Below, one piece after another: positions 9,281 to 16,667 of a stretch of DNA of 64,000 bases. Origin of the DNA: Hymenobacter sp. BT559 (GTDB lineage Bacteria; Bacteroidota; Bacteroidia; Cytophagales; Hymenobacteraceae); the NCBI RefSeq assembly GCF_017571525.1, contig NZ_JAGETY010000002.1:124001-188000 (forward strand). The letters are read 5' to 3'. The notes under the pieces are model-generated. The model was not told where the DNA came from. It was given only the letters and a program-made list of their open reading frames with translations, and ran no database searches. Within the stretch, counting starts at the first letter, position 1; every line of letters starts with the position of its first letter. The position numbers were made by a program, and so were the translations under genes.

Positions 9281-9624
9281 GAAAATACTCGGTAAAAAGG
9301 TCGCAGATACAGTCTGCCGGCTCAAAAATACCCCCGCTAGCGCAAGTCGCTTGCCTTTCGCTAAGCAAATCTGGTCATTAAGCACTCCGGGCGGCCAGCC
9401 CGGCGGGCGTACCTTTGCCGATGGAAGCTCTTAACAGAACTTTATTACAGCAAAAGGCAACTCTTCCAGCCCGCGGACGTTTAATCGGCGCGCGCTAAGG
9501 ATGGTAGCAGTTGGTCTACCAATCACTTCTCTTTCCCCACCCAACTTTTAATTTTCTGATAGTCAATACAAAATCTACTAAATGGCACCAATTTTGGGAT
9601 GGTATGTGCCGCTATCCACATCTT
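9281..9624. other. Intergenic region with a forward promoter
   Basis: Besides the -7 box at 9410-9417, it holds a GC-rich hairpin just upstream (CCGGGC..GCCCGG, about 9388-9404). A 25-codon frame at 9421-9498 begins too close to the predicted start of transcription to be trusted. Confidence 0.4.
9410..9417 (+). promoter_or_regulatory. Bacteroidota -7 box TACCTTTG
   Basis: An exact match to TAnnTTTG, but no TTG at the expected -33 distance. The likely target is the small secreted protein at 9625, giving a leader of about 200 nt. Confidence 0.5.
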
Positions 9625-9855
9625 ATGAAATCATTGCTCAAACTCGGCTCTTTATTCGCTCTTATCATTGCTGGCCGCTACATGCAGCTGGCGCAGCCAG
9701 CCGCTTCGGCCGGCCTTGCCAAAGCGCCTGTTACCCTTTTCCTGCCCGATAGCGCCAATGGCGTGACCTTGACAAACTACACCAAAGCAGAGCCGGCGGC
9801 GACTATCACACCGGTCAACCAACGAAAGCAGGAGCAGCCTCTCACTTGGTTTTAA
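9625..9855 (+). CDS. Small secreted protein of unknown function
   Basis: A 76-residue peptide. The ATG at 9625 begins a signal sequence (MKSLLKLGSLFALIIAG); the same frame starts earlier at 9511, but those residues do not look like a protein N-terminus. The rest is short, rich in Ala, Thr and Pro, ends in PLTWF and has no motif I recognise. A -7 box lies about 210 bp upstream and a near-perfect intrinsic terminator begins 6 bp after the stop, which supports a real, independently transcribed gene. Function unknown. Confidence 0.55.
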   Translation: MKSLLKLGSLFALIIAGRYMQLAQPAASAGLAKAPVTLFLPDSANGVTLTNYTKAEPAATITPVNQRKQEQPLTWF

Positions 9856-9860
9856 TAGCT

Positions 9861-9889
9861 AAGCGGTTTCAATTGAAACCGCTTTTTTT
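9861..9889. terminator. Intrinsic terminator between the small gene and recG
   Basis: AAGCGGTTTC (9861-9870), loop AATT, GAAACCGCTT (9875-9884), then a T run. It is a perfect 10-bp stem. It lies between convergent genes and the 5' A's would also serve the recG direction weakly. Confidence 0.88.
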
Positions 9890-9909
9890 ATGCCTAGCCC
9901 GGCCGGCAA

Positions 9910-12006
9910 CTAGCTGATGCGGCTCCAGTTGACGGCCGTGGCGGGCAGGCTTTCGATGTGCCGCCGAATGTTGCCGTGCTCGGGTCGCGCCAGTTCTGGG
10001 TCCTCATTTAGGATAGCCTGGGCGGCGGCCCGGCTTTCAGTAAGGATGCGGCCATCCTTGGCCAAGTCGGCAATAAGAAGGTCAAGCACGCCGCTTTGCT
10101 GGGTGCCCATGAGGTCGCCGGGGCCGCGCAGCTTCAGGTCGATGTCGGCTATTTCGAAGCCGTTGTTGGTCCGCACCATTGTTTCGAGGCGGGTGCGACT
10201 ATCCTTGCTCAGCTTATAGCCTGTCATCAGGATGCAATAACTCTGGTCGGCGCCCCGGCCCACGCGGCCGCGTAGCTGGTGCAGCTGGCTCAGGCCAAAG
10301 CGCTCGGCGCTCTCTATCACCATTACCGAGGCGTTGGGCACGTTCACACCTACCTCGATAACGGTGGTCGCCACCATTATCTGGGTTTCCTTTTTCACGA
10401 AGCGGGCCATCTCGTAGTCCTTCTCTTCGGCCTTCATGCGGCCGTGCACGATGCTGATTTGCAAATCGGGGAAAGCTCGCTGCACGCTTTCGTAGCCGTC
10501 GGTCAGGTCCTTATAATCCAGCGTTTCGCTTTCCTCAATGAGCGGATACACGATGTACACCTGCCGGCCCAGCGCCACCTGGTCGCGAATAAACTGAAAT
10601 ACTTTCAGCCGATTCGCATCGTAGCGGTGCACCGTCACGATGGGCTTGCGGCCGGCCGGCAGCTCGTCAATCACACTCACGTCGAGGTCGCCGTAGAGCG
10701 TCATGGCTAGGGTACGCGGAATGGGCGTGGCCGTCATCACGAGCACGTGCGGAATAACGTAGGGGTTTTTCTGCCACAGCTTCGAGCGCTGCGCCACCCC
10801 AAAGCGGTGCTGCTCGTCCATGATAGTCAAGCCCAGGTTGCGAAACTGCACCACGTCTTCGAGCAGCGCGTGGGTACCCACCAGCATCTGCATCTCGCCG
10901 TTGCGCAGCTGCTCGTGTAGCACACGACGCTCGCTGGTGCGGGTGCTGCCCGTAAGCTTGCCAATGTTGAGGCCTAGCATGTCGGCGTAGCCTTTAAGGC
11001 CCTGGTAGTGCTGGTCGGCCAGAATTTCGGTGGGCGCCATCAGGCAGCTTTGGGCACCGTTGTCGGCAGCCATCAGCATGGAGATGAACGCCACGATGGT
11101 TTTGCCCGAGCCCACGTCGCCCTGCAAGAGCCGGTTCATCTGCTTGCCGGCCAGGAAGTCTTTGTAAATCTCGTGGATAACCCGCTTCTGCGCGCCCGTC
11201 AGGTCGAAGGGCATAATATTTTTGTAGAAGTGCGTCAGCGTCGGCACCTCGTTGAAAATCTGCCCGGCTAGGGCCACCTTACGCTGGTCTTTCTGGCGCA
11301 GCAGCTTAAGCTGCACGTAAAACAGCTCCTCAAACTTGAGCCGAAACCGCGCCTTCTCCAGCAGCTCCGGCGTTTGCGGAAAGTGAATCTGCTGCAACGC
11401 CGTGGCCTTATCAAGCAGTGCATAGTGCTGAATGAGGGCCGGCGAGAGCGTTTCGGTGACCTGCGGCAGGGCAATCTTGAGCAAGTCGCTCACCATCCGC
11501 ATTATCGCCTTGCTGTCGATGCGGTGGTAGTTCTTGAGCTTCTCGCTGGTGTTGTATACCGGCTGCAAAAAGCTCTGGCCGGCCTTCTGCTCGGTCACTT
11601 CTTCCAGTTCGGGGTGGGCCATCTGGGGCCGGCCGTTGAACATGGTTGGCTTGCCAAAAACGATGTACTCCTGGTGGTTTTTGATGACTTTCTCCAGAAA
11701 ATTCACGCCCTTAAACCACACTACTTCGAGCTCGCCGCTGGCATCGCCTACTTTGGCTACCAGGCGCTTTTTAGGCCCCTCCCCTATCACTTCGCGGCCA
11801 CGCAGCACACCTTTCACCTGCACATAGGGCAAGTCATCGTGCAGGTCTACAATATTATAAAACTGGGTACGGTCGAGATACCGAAACGGGTAGCGCTGAA
11901 TGAGGTCGCCGTAGGTAAATATTCCTAGCTCCTTACCCAACAGCTGCCCCCGCTGCGCCCCCACGCCGCGCAGGTATTCGAGCTTAGTTTGAAAGAAATT
12001 ACTCAT
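9910..12006 (-). CDS. recG: ATP-dependent DNA helicase RecG
   Basis: A 698-residue protein of standard RecG length. It remodels stalled replication forks and branch-migrates Holliday junctions. The N-terminal wedge/OB domain (LRGVGAQRGQLLGKELGI, DLIQRYPFRYLD) is followed by the helicase core: motif I GDVGSGKT, motif II DEQHRFG, motif III MTATPIPRT, motif V VATTVIEVGVNVPNA and motif VI QLRGRVGRG. The C-terminal LRGPGDLMGTQQSG is typical of RecG. The start ATG at 12006 gives the usual MSNFFQTKLEYLRGVG N-terminus. It is the last gene of the minus-strand run mutY-ssb-gldD-recG, but repeat B1 separates it from gldD, so it may have its own promoter. Confidence 0.97.
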   Translation of the reverse strand: MSNFFQTKLEYLRGVGAQRGQLLGKELGIFTYGDLIQRYPFRYLDRTQFYNIVDLHDDLPYVQVKGVLRGREVIGEGPKKRLVAKVGDASGELEVVWFKGVNFLEKVIKNHQEYIVFGKPTMFNGRPQMAHPELEEVTEQKAGQSFLQPVYNTSEKLKNYHRIDSKAIMRMVSDLLKIALPQVTETLSPALIQHYALLDKATALQQIHFPQTPELLEKARFRLKFEELFYVQLKLLRQKDQRKVALAGQIFNEVPTLTHFYKNIMPFDLTGAQKRVIHEIYKDFLAGKQMNRLLQGDVGSGKTIVAFISMLMAADNGAQSCLMAPTEILADQHYQGLKGYADMLGLNIGKLTGSTRTSERRVLHEQLRNGEMQMLVGTHALLEDVVQFRNLGLTIMDEQHRFGVAQRSKLWQKNPYVIPHVLVMTATPIPRTLAMTLYGDLDVSVIDELPAGRKPIVTVHRYDANRLKVFQFIRDQVALGRQVYIVYPLIEESETLDYKDLTDGYESVQRAFPDLQISIVHGRMKAEEKDYEMARFVKKETQIMVATTVIEVGVNVPNASVMVIESAERFGLSQLHQLRGRVGRGADQSYCILMTGYKLSKDSRTRLETMVRTNNGFEIADIDLKLRGPGDLMGTQQSGVLDLLIADLAKDGRILTESRAAAQAILNEDPELARPEHGNIRRHIESLPATAVNWSRIS

Positions 12007-12043
12007 TTCTGGAGTCGCACGAGAGTATCCATAGCTTAAAACA

Positions 12044-12154
12044 GAATGCCATGCTCATCTGACGGCCGCTTGTTAAAGATTTCCCTTTACTCGGCACCCT
12101 AGCGGCGCGGCAGAGATGCTTCGACAAGCGGGCGCCAGATGAGCATGATATTCT
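12044..12154. repeat. Intergenic inverted repeat, family B copy 1
   Basis: The outer arm ATGCTCATCTG pairs with CAGATGAGCAT; the inner part TTCGACAAGCG is shared with the other B copies. The loop contains the family core CACCCTAGCGGCGCGG. The left arm has drifted (TTAAAGATTTCC), so pairing is imperfect. It separates gldD from recG. Other copies: 37839-37946, 51103-51190 and degraded 28449-28543. Confidence 0.8.
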
Positions 12155-12165
12155 TTCCCAGCGCC

Positions 12166-12765
12166 TTATTTATTGTATTTTAGCGAATTGAGCATCTGTA
12201 TCATGTCATACTTCACATACTCGATTACTGGGGCTAGCGAGTCGTTGGCCGTAGCCGTGCGGAAGTAGAGCGCCGCCCTAAAAAAGTGCTTGGTGCTGTC
12301 GGTGGTATAAAACTGAAACTGACTCGGCACCTCGCCTTCCAGTTCAAACACCGAGGCGCGCATACCATTGGGCGTGCGCAATATCTTTTCCTCAATGGAA
12401 GTAGCCTTAATCTGATGCTTGCCCGTGAGCTTGCGGGCGTCTTCCATCATCTTATTATAAAGCTGACGGTTGCGCACCACATTGGTATAGGTTATCTGAA
12501 TATTAGCGTGCAGCTGCGGGTAATACACGTTCAGCCAGTCGGGCTGGGCGAGGTAGGATGAATCGCGCAACACCTTGGCATACTGCGAGTACTCGAATGT
12601 GTAAGGGTGCCCCGGCCCGAGCGTGCGATAGCGGTGCGGCGGCAGGTCGATGCGGTTGTAGCCCTTGGGCTTGGGCGTAAAATCGGGCGCCGAGGAGCAA
12701 GCCGCCAGCAACCCGGCCGCGCTAGCTGCCAGCAGCGCCAAACCCCAGAATCGGGAAGAAGTCAT
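12166..12765 (-). CDS. gldD: Gliding motility lipoprotein GldD
   Basis: A 199-residue lipoprotein with a clear lipobox (LLAAC, Cys23) after a hydrophobic stretch. The mature sequence matches GldD: PKGYNRIDLPPHRY, YTFEYSQYAKV, WLNVYYPQLHANIQITYT and PSQFQFYTTDSTKHFFRAALYF. GldD is required for gliding and for T9SS function in Flavobacterium johnsoniae; its biochemical role is unknown. It lies downstream of mutY and ssb, as in other Bacteroidota. In F. johnsoniae gldE (a CBS-domain membrane protein) is adjacent to gldD; here the interval between ssb and gldD holds only a repeat element. Confidence 0.93.
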   Translation of the reverse strand: MTSSRFWGLALLAASAAGLLAACSSAPDFTPKPKGYNRIDLPPHRYRTLGPGHPYTFEYSQYAKVLRDSSYLAQPDWLNVYYPQLHANIQITYTNVVRNRQLYNKMMEDARKLTGKHQIKATSIEEKILRTPNGMRASVFELEGEVPSQFQFYTTDSTKHFFRAALYFRTATANDSLAPVIEYVKYDMIQMLNSLKYNK

Positions 12766-12793
12766 AGGTCTACAAAGTTAGCGCCTTAGTCTG

Positions 12794-12976
12794 AACCACG
12801 GATTCGGACGGATTTTTCGGATTCCACGGATGTTGTGGACGCTTGCCAACGCTTCTTTTTGCTATGTAGTACGCAAAATCTATCTAGCAAAAAAGCCACC
12901 CTAGCGGATGGCCTTTTAAATTTGAATGGTCCAAAAAATCCGTGGAATCTGAAAAATTCGTTCGAATCCGTGGGTT
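12794..12976. repeat. Intergenic inverted repeat, family A copy 2
   Basis: Arms 12794-12830 and 12939-12976 are inverted copies (outer part CCACGGATTCG). The centre has a weak hairpin (AAAAGCCACCC..GGATGGCCTTTT, about 12890-12917). The right arm overlaps the ssb stop codon. Unlike copies 1 and 3 it lies between two genes on the same strand. Confidence 0.82.
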
Positions 12977-13397
12977 AAAAAGGTAACTGGTCGAGCTCAG
13001 GCTCCTGGCGCAGGCTCACACTTTCGTCGGTACTGGGGCTAGCGGCGCCATTGCCAGCGCCACCCGGCCGGCCGCCGAGCAGCGAAATCTCATCGGCGAT
13101 AATCTCGGTGATATAGCGCGTCTGTTGGTCTTTATCCTGATACTGGCGGGTGCGCAGCTTGCCTTCAATGTACACTTGTGTGCCTTTTTTAAGGTACTTG
13201 GCAGCCAGCTCCGCCAAGCCCCGCCAAGCCGAGATGTTGTGCCACTCGGTGCGCTCCACGCGGGTGCCCTGCTTATCCTTGTAATATTCGTTGGTAGCCA
13301 GCGTAAAATGCGCCACGCTGTTGCCGCCTTCTAAGTGACGAACCTCCGGGTCTTTGCCGAGGTTGCCTACCAGAATCACCTTATTCACTCCTGCCAT
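12975..13397 (-). CDS. ssb: Single-stranded DNA-binding protein
   Basis: A 140-residue SSB that coats single-stranded DNA in replication, repair and recombination. I start at the ATG at 13397 ([19 protein letters not shown]), the standard N-terminus; the upstream 16 codons lie in the leader of a well-formed promoter. The OB fold runs through [23 protein letters not shown] and [15 protein letters not shown]. The acidic tail ends in ELDQLPF, matching the conserved partner-binding tip (usually DDLPF). Located between mutY and gldD, the common Bacteroidota order. Its stop codon falls inside repeat A2. Confidence 0.96.
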   Translation of the reverse strand: MAGVNKVILVGNLGKDPEVRHLEGGNSVAHFTLATNEYYKDKQGTRVERTEWHNISAWRGLAELAAKYLKKGTQVYIEGKLRTRQYQDKDQQTRYITEIIADEISLLGGRPGGAGNGAASPSTDESVSLRQEPELDQLPF

Positions 13398-13453
13398 AAC
13401 TCTTTCCTGTAATACCGTAAAGCAACAGCCAACCACAGCTGTCATTGACGAGT

Positions 13454-13484
13454 TAAAGGTACGAAACGATTAGCACTATTGCAA
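13454..13484 (-). promoter_or_regulatory. Promoter of ssb
   Basis: On the minus strand, TTG (13484-13482), a 20-bp spacer and TACCTTTA (13461-13454), one mismatch from TAnnTTTG. This predicts a leader of about 50 nt to the ssb ATG at 13397 and supports that start. Confidence 0.7.
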
Positions 13485-13533
13485 ATATTATTAGCAAATA
13501 AAGCTACTAATAATAGCCAGCAGTTTGCTGCTC

Positions 13534-14667
13534 CTAGCTTACCTTAGCGAGGTAATTACTGATGAGCACGGGCTTGGGCAAATTCTCAATTTCGGCGGCC
13601 GAATAAGCGCGCAAACCAGTAGTGCGCAGCGTAGCGGCCGGCAGGGCAGCGGCCAGCGCCACAGCATGGAATCGCGCTTCGAGCTTCTGGTGGCTCAGCA
13701 CGTGGCGAAGCGTGGGCGCCGGCTGGTCTTCGGCCACTCGGCTGGTGTCGGGGTGCCCGCCCAGCGCCTCTACGTGGCGCAATACCTCGGTGGCAGGCAG
13801 GTCAGCGCTATCGGTTTCGGCCAGGGCAAAGTCATAGAGACCCTGCCAGATGTCACCAGCCAGGCGCTCCTTTAAATAAAGCTGCTCGCCGTGCCGCAGT
13901 ACCAAGTAATGGAAGTAGCGCGTGCGGCTAGCCTTGGCTTTGCTCTTGACGGGCAATAGCGCCACTTGCCCATGCTGAAAGGCCCAGCACTGGCTTTGCA
14001 AGGGGCAAAACAGGCAGTCGGGCTTGGCGGGCGTGCATTGCAGCGCTCCAAATTCCATAATAGCCTGGTTGAAATCGGCGGCGTGAGCCGGCGGCAGATG
14101 CTGGTCGGCCAGGGCCTGAAACTCCTTGCGCGAGCTAGGGGCCGCAATGTCGGCGTGCAGGCCAAAAACCCGCGCCAGCACTCGAAATACGTTGCCATCG
14201 AGCACTGCAACAGCCTCATCGAAGGCAAATGAAGCGATGGCCGCCGCCGTGTAGGGACCCACGCCCTTCAACTGGCGCAGCCCCGCGTAGGAGCCTGGAA
14301 ATTGGCCGCCAAACTCGCGCACTACCTGCTGGGCGGTGTGGTGCATGTTGCGGGCCCGAGAGTAGTAGCCTAGCCCCTGCCAGTGGCGCAGTACCTCCTG
14401 CTCGGGGGCAGCAGCCAGGTCGTGCACAGTAGGGTAAGACGTCAGAAAGTCAAGGTAGTAGGGCAGCCCCTGGGCTACCCGGGTTTGCTGCAGGATAACC
14501 TCCGAAAGCCAAATGGCGTAGGGGTCGCGGGTGTGTCGCCACGGCAAGTCGCGGCGATGCCGCGGGTACCAGGCCAGTAGCTCCTGCGCCAAGAATGAAT
14601 GGGATGGAACCGGTGCCGTAGCAGATGCAGTTTTAAGCAAAATAATGAGGCAGAATATTTTGGCCAA
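13534..14667 (-). CDS. mutY: A/G-specific adenine glycosylase MutY
   Basis: A 377-residue base-excision repair enzyme that removes adenine mispaired with 8-oxoguanine. Seen: WLSEVILQQTRV with the catalytic Glu, the helix-hairpin-helix LKGVGPYTAAAIASFAF, and VLDGNVFRVLARVF with the catalytic Asp. The iron-sulfur ligands CX6CX2CX5C lie in CTPAKPDCLFCPLQSQC. A C-terminal NUDIX-like domain recognises 8-oxoG (TLRHVLSHQKLEARF). The start at 14667 is the only Met before the conserved core, but the first 20 residues look unlike MutY and the true start may be a nearby alternative codon. Divergent from the HU gene. Confidence 0.95.
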   Translation of the reverse strand: MAKIFCLIILLKTASATAPVPSHSFLAQELLAWYPRHRRDLPWRHTRDPYAIWLSEVILQQTRVAQGLPYYLDFLTSYPTVHDLAAAPEQEVLRHWQGLGYYSRARNMHHTAQQVVREFGGQFPGSYAGLRQLKGVGPYTAAAIASFAFDEAVAVLDGNVFRVLARVFGLHADIAAPSSRKEFQALADQHLPPAHAADFNQAIMEFGALQCTPAKPDCLFCPLQSQCWAFQHGQVALLPVKSKAKASRTRYFHYLVLRHGEQLYLKERLAGDIWQGLYDFALAETDSADLPATEVLRHVEALGGHPDTSRVAEDQPAPTLRHVLSHQKLEARFHAVALAAALPAATLRTTGLRAYSAAEIENLPKPVLISNYLAKVS

Positions 14668-14689
14668 AAGAGAAACTTGGAAGTTTCCA

Positions 14690-14720
14690 TTGGCCGTACA
14701 AAATTTAGAGAGTACCTTTG
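14690..14720 (+). promoter_or_regulatory. Promoter of the HU gene
   Basis: TTG (14690-14692), 20-bp spacer and TACCTTTG (14713-14720). This is the best consensus promoter in the window and predicts a leader of about 100 nt before the HU GTG start. Confidence 0.82.
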
Positions 14721-14827
14721 CGCTCCGTTTCGAATAGCGAACCTCCTACCGGGCAAGGAATTACGTCGAAACCGGTTGATTATCCGCCCGATATTTTTTT
14801 TCACTTCTAGTACCCCCCCTTACCAAC

Positions 14828-15166
14828 GTGACCAAAGCTGAGGTAATTTCCGAAATCTCGCAAAAAACCGGCATTGAGAAAGCCGATGTGCTGACGACCG
14901 TAGAAGCCTTCTTCAAAGTAGTGAAGGATTCGATGACCGAGGGCAACAACATTTACGTGCGTGGCTTCGGCTCGTTCGTAAACAAGAAGCGTGCGCGCAA
15001 AGTAGCCCGTAACATCTCGAAAAACACCTCGCTCATCATCGACGAGCACTATATCCCGAGCTTCAAGCCGAGCAAGACTTTCGTGGCCAAAATCAAAGCC
15101 AGCAAGAAAATCACCGGCGAAAACTCGGATAAGCCGGCCAAAAGCACCAAAAAGGCAAAAGCTTAA
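14828..15166 (+). CDS. HU family DNA-binding protein
   Basis: A 112-residue nucleoid protein that bends and compacts DNA. It starts with GTG at 14828 (MTKAEVISEISQKTG). The HU/IHF signature is present (VKDSMTEGNNIYVRGFGSF), with the DNA-binding arm around KRARKVARNISKNTSL and the closing IPSFKPSKTFVAKIK. The C-terminus carries an extra Lys-rich tail of about 20 residues (KPAKSTKKAKA) not found in 90-residue HU proteins, which may add non-specific DNA contacts. Next to mutY-ssb-gldD, as in other Bacteroidota. A stem-loop repeat follows before the TPR gene. Confidence 0.94.
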   Translation: MTKAEVISEISQKTGIEKADVLTTVEAFFKVVKDSMTEGNNIYVRGFGSFVNKKRARKVARNISKNTSLIIDEHYIPSFKPSKTFVAKIKASKKITGENSDKPAKSTKKAKA

Positions 15167-15186
15167 GTTATAAGTAGTTTGCGGTA

Positions 15187-15265
15187 AAGAAGTGATGGGG
15201 TGATAAGGGCGGACGGGCCAGCCGCGAGGTAGGCCACGGGTTCCCTCCTTATCACCTCATTGCTT
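15187..15265. repeat. Imperfect inverted repeat (family F) after HU
   Basis: Left arm 15187-15208 (GGGGTGATAAGG) pairs with right arm 15247-15265 (CCTTATCACCTC). The long loop is GC-rich. There is no strong T run, so it may be an attenuating stem or another repeat rather than a clean terminator. Confidence 0.6.
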
Positions 15266-15285
15266 GCTAGCCCTCTTTTTAGGTT

Positions 15286-16224
15286 ATGGCTTCTACTTCC
15301 TCCACCAGTACGCACCAACTGCTGCTACTAGTCGGCGCCCTGGCGCTGGCGGGTGGGCTGTATGCGCTGCCCAAGGGCATCGTGAAGCCTAAGGAAGGCA
15401 AGGCTGCACTCAATCAGGATGCGGCCCGCACGGCCAACCGCGACGGCGGTGGCATGGCCACCAACGGCTCGAAAACCGAGGCTTCTTCGGGGCCACGCCC
15501 GGCCGAGGCCGGCACAGTAGCCGGTGAGCCTAGCAACCCGTCCGCTAACGCGCCTCACACCCAAGCTACATCGGCCCAGCGCCAAGAACTAAACACACTG
15601 CTGGCCCAATACCGGACTGCCCCGGCCGCAAGCCGCCGCCAGGTGGCTACTACGCTAGCTGCGCGCTATGCCACGGTGCAGCGCTTCGACAGTGCGGGGT
15701 ATTATCTGGCTGGCCTGGCCGCTACGCAGCCAAGCGAGAAAGCCTGGCAGCAAGCGGCCGATGCTTATTTTCAGGCGTATAGCTTCGCGGCCTCTGCCGA
15801 GCGCAAGAAAATGCTGGGCGACAAGGCGCGGGAGCTGTACGATAAAGTATTGGCTGCCAACCCTGATAACCTGGATGCCAAGACTAACTTGGGCATGGCC
15901 TACATGAGCAGCGACAACCCCGTGAAAGGGATTGGCCTGCTGCGTGAGGTGCTAGAGCAAGACCCTAAAAATGAGAAGGTTCTCTACAACTTAGGTATTC
16001 TCGCTATTCAAAGCAACCAGTACGATAAGGCCGTAGAACGCTTTTCGCAGCTGGTGCAAGTGAATCCCAAGAACGTGGAAGGCCAGTTTTACCTCGGCGT
16101 TTCGCTAGCCCGCACCAATCGCGGCCCGGCAGCTCGCGCCGCTTTCCAAAAAGCCAAAAGCCTCAGCGACGACCCGGCGCTAGCCGCTTCCGTCGATGAA
16201 GAACTAGCTAAACTCCGAAACTAA
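15286..16224 (+). CDS. Tetratricopeptide repeat protein with N-terminal membrane anchor
   Basis: A 312-residue protein. Residues 11-28 are hydrophobic (LLLLVGALALAGGLYALP), giving a membrane anchor or uncleaved signal. Then comes a low-complexity Ala/Thr/Gly/Pro linker to about residue 95, and after that TPR units: YDKVLAANPDNLDAKTNLGMAY, LREVLEQDPKNEKVLYNLGILA, FSQLVQVNPKNVEGQFYLGVSLA. TPR domains are protein-interaction scaffolds; the partner is unknown. It sits between HU and RNase G/E on the same strand, an arrangement I recall from other Bacteroidota genomes. The fold is certain, the job is not. Confidence 0.85.
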   Translation: MASTSSTSTHQLLLLVGALALAGGLYALPKGIVKPKEGKAALNQDAARTANRDGGGMATNGSKTEASSGPRPAEAGTVAGEPSNPSANAPHTQATSAQRQELNTLLAQYRTAPAASRRQVATTLAARYATVQRFDSAGYYLAGLAATQPSEKAWQQAADAYFQAYSFAASAERKKMLGDKARELYDKVLAANPDNLDAKTNLGMAYMSSDNPVKGIGLLREVLEQDPKNEKVLYNLGILAIQSNQYDKAVERFSQLVQVNPKNVEGQFYLGVSLARTNRGPAARAAFQKAKSLSDDPALAASVDEELAKLRN

Positions 16225-16256
16225 CCCCGGCCTCGGGCTACTCGGCGCAAAGGTGC

Positions 16257-16264
16257 TACTTTTG
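16257..16264 (+). promoter_or_regulatory. -7 box TACTTTTG upstream of the COX24-like gene
   Basis: An exact TAnnTTTG match 66 bp upstream of the ATG at 16330. No clear TTG at -33. Confidence 0.6.
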
Positions 16265-16329
16265 CAACCCAGCTTCAGCTACCCGAAACCGGAACTCATT
16301 TATACAATACCCTTTAAACTCCCAGTACA

Positions 16330-16419
16330 ATGCCCTGCGGTAAGAAACGTAAACGCCATAAGATTGCCACCCACAAGCGTAAGAAGCGCCTGCGCAAGAA
16401 CCGCCACAAGAAGAAGTAA
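16330..16419 (+). CDS. 29-residue AURKAIP1/COX24-domain basic peptide (probable ribosome-associated protein)
   Basis: Frame 16330-16419 encodes MPCGKKRKRHKIATHKRKKR followed by LRKNRHKKK and a TAA. Twenty of 29 residues are Lys, Arg or His. The sequence matches the AURKAIP1/COX24 domain annotated as a stand-alone mini-protein across Bacteroidota. The mitochondrial relatives (mS38/AURKAIP1, yeast Cox24) sit on the small ribosomal subunit near the decoding region. The role here as a ribosome component is therefore inference from family. It has its own -7 box and is followed by a hairpin terminator before the RNase G/E gene. Short-gene filters would miss it. Confidence 0.88.
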   Translation: MPCGKKRKRHKIATHKRKKRLRKNRHKKK

Positions 16420-16563
16420 TCTTCTGACTTAGTGCGGGGTAAGGGGTGGACAGTGGGCTGCAGAAGCGCCCATTGTCTGCCTATCTCTCACGTAGCCTCC
16501 GCCACGCGGACGACTACCGTGGTGTGCCGGACTGCCCTAGCGGGGCAGGGCCGTGGCTCGCGA

Positions 16564-16601
16564 GGGGAAGCTGGGACACTACTGGTCCTGGCTTCCCTTT
16601 T
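16564..16601 (+). terminator. Probable intrinsic terminator before rng
   Basis: GGGGAAGC pairs with GCTTCCC, continued inward by GGGAC/GTCCT, loop ACTACTG, then TTTT (16598-16601). It separates the small basic gene from rng. Confidence 0.6.
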
Positions 16602-16667
16602 GCCGGTTTCGGGGCAAGCCACTTTGGCCTTCGGGGCCGGGCGGGCTACTTTAACTAACCTACTACG

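Noticed and set aside
9421..9498. 25-codon frame right after a -7 box
   Set aside because: Begins at or before the predicted transcription start and has no regulatory codon pattern or conserved feature.
12955..12976. GTTCGAATCC-like sequence suggesting a tRNA T-arm
   Set aside because: It is part of the inverted arm of repeat A2; no acceptor, D or anticodon stems are present.
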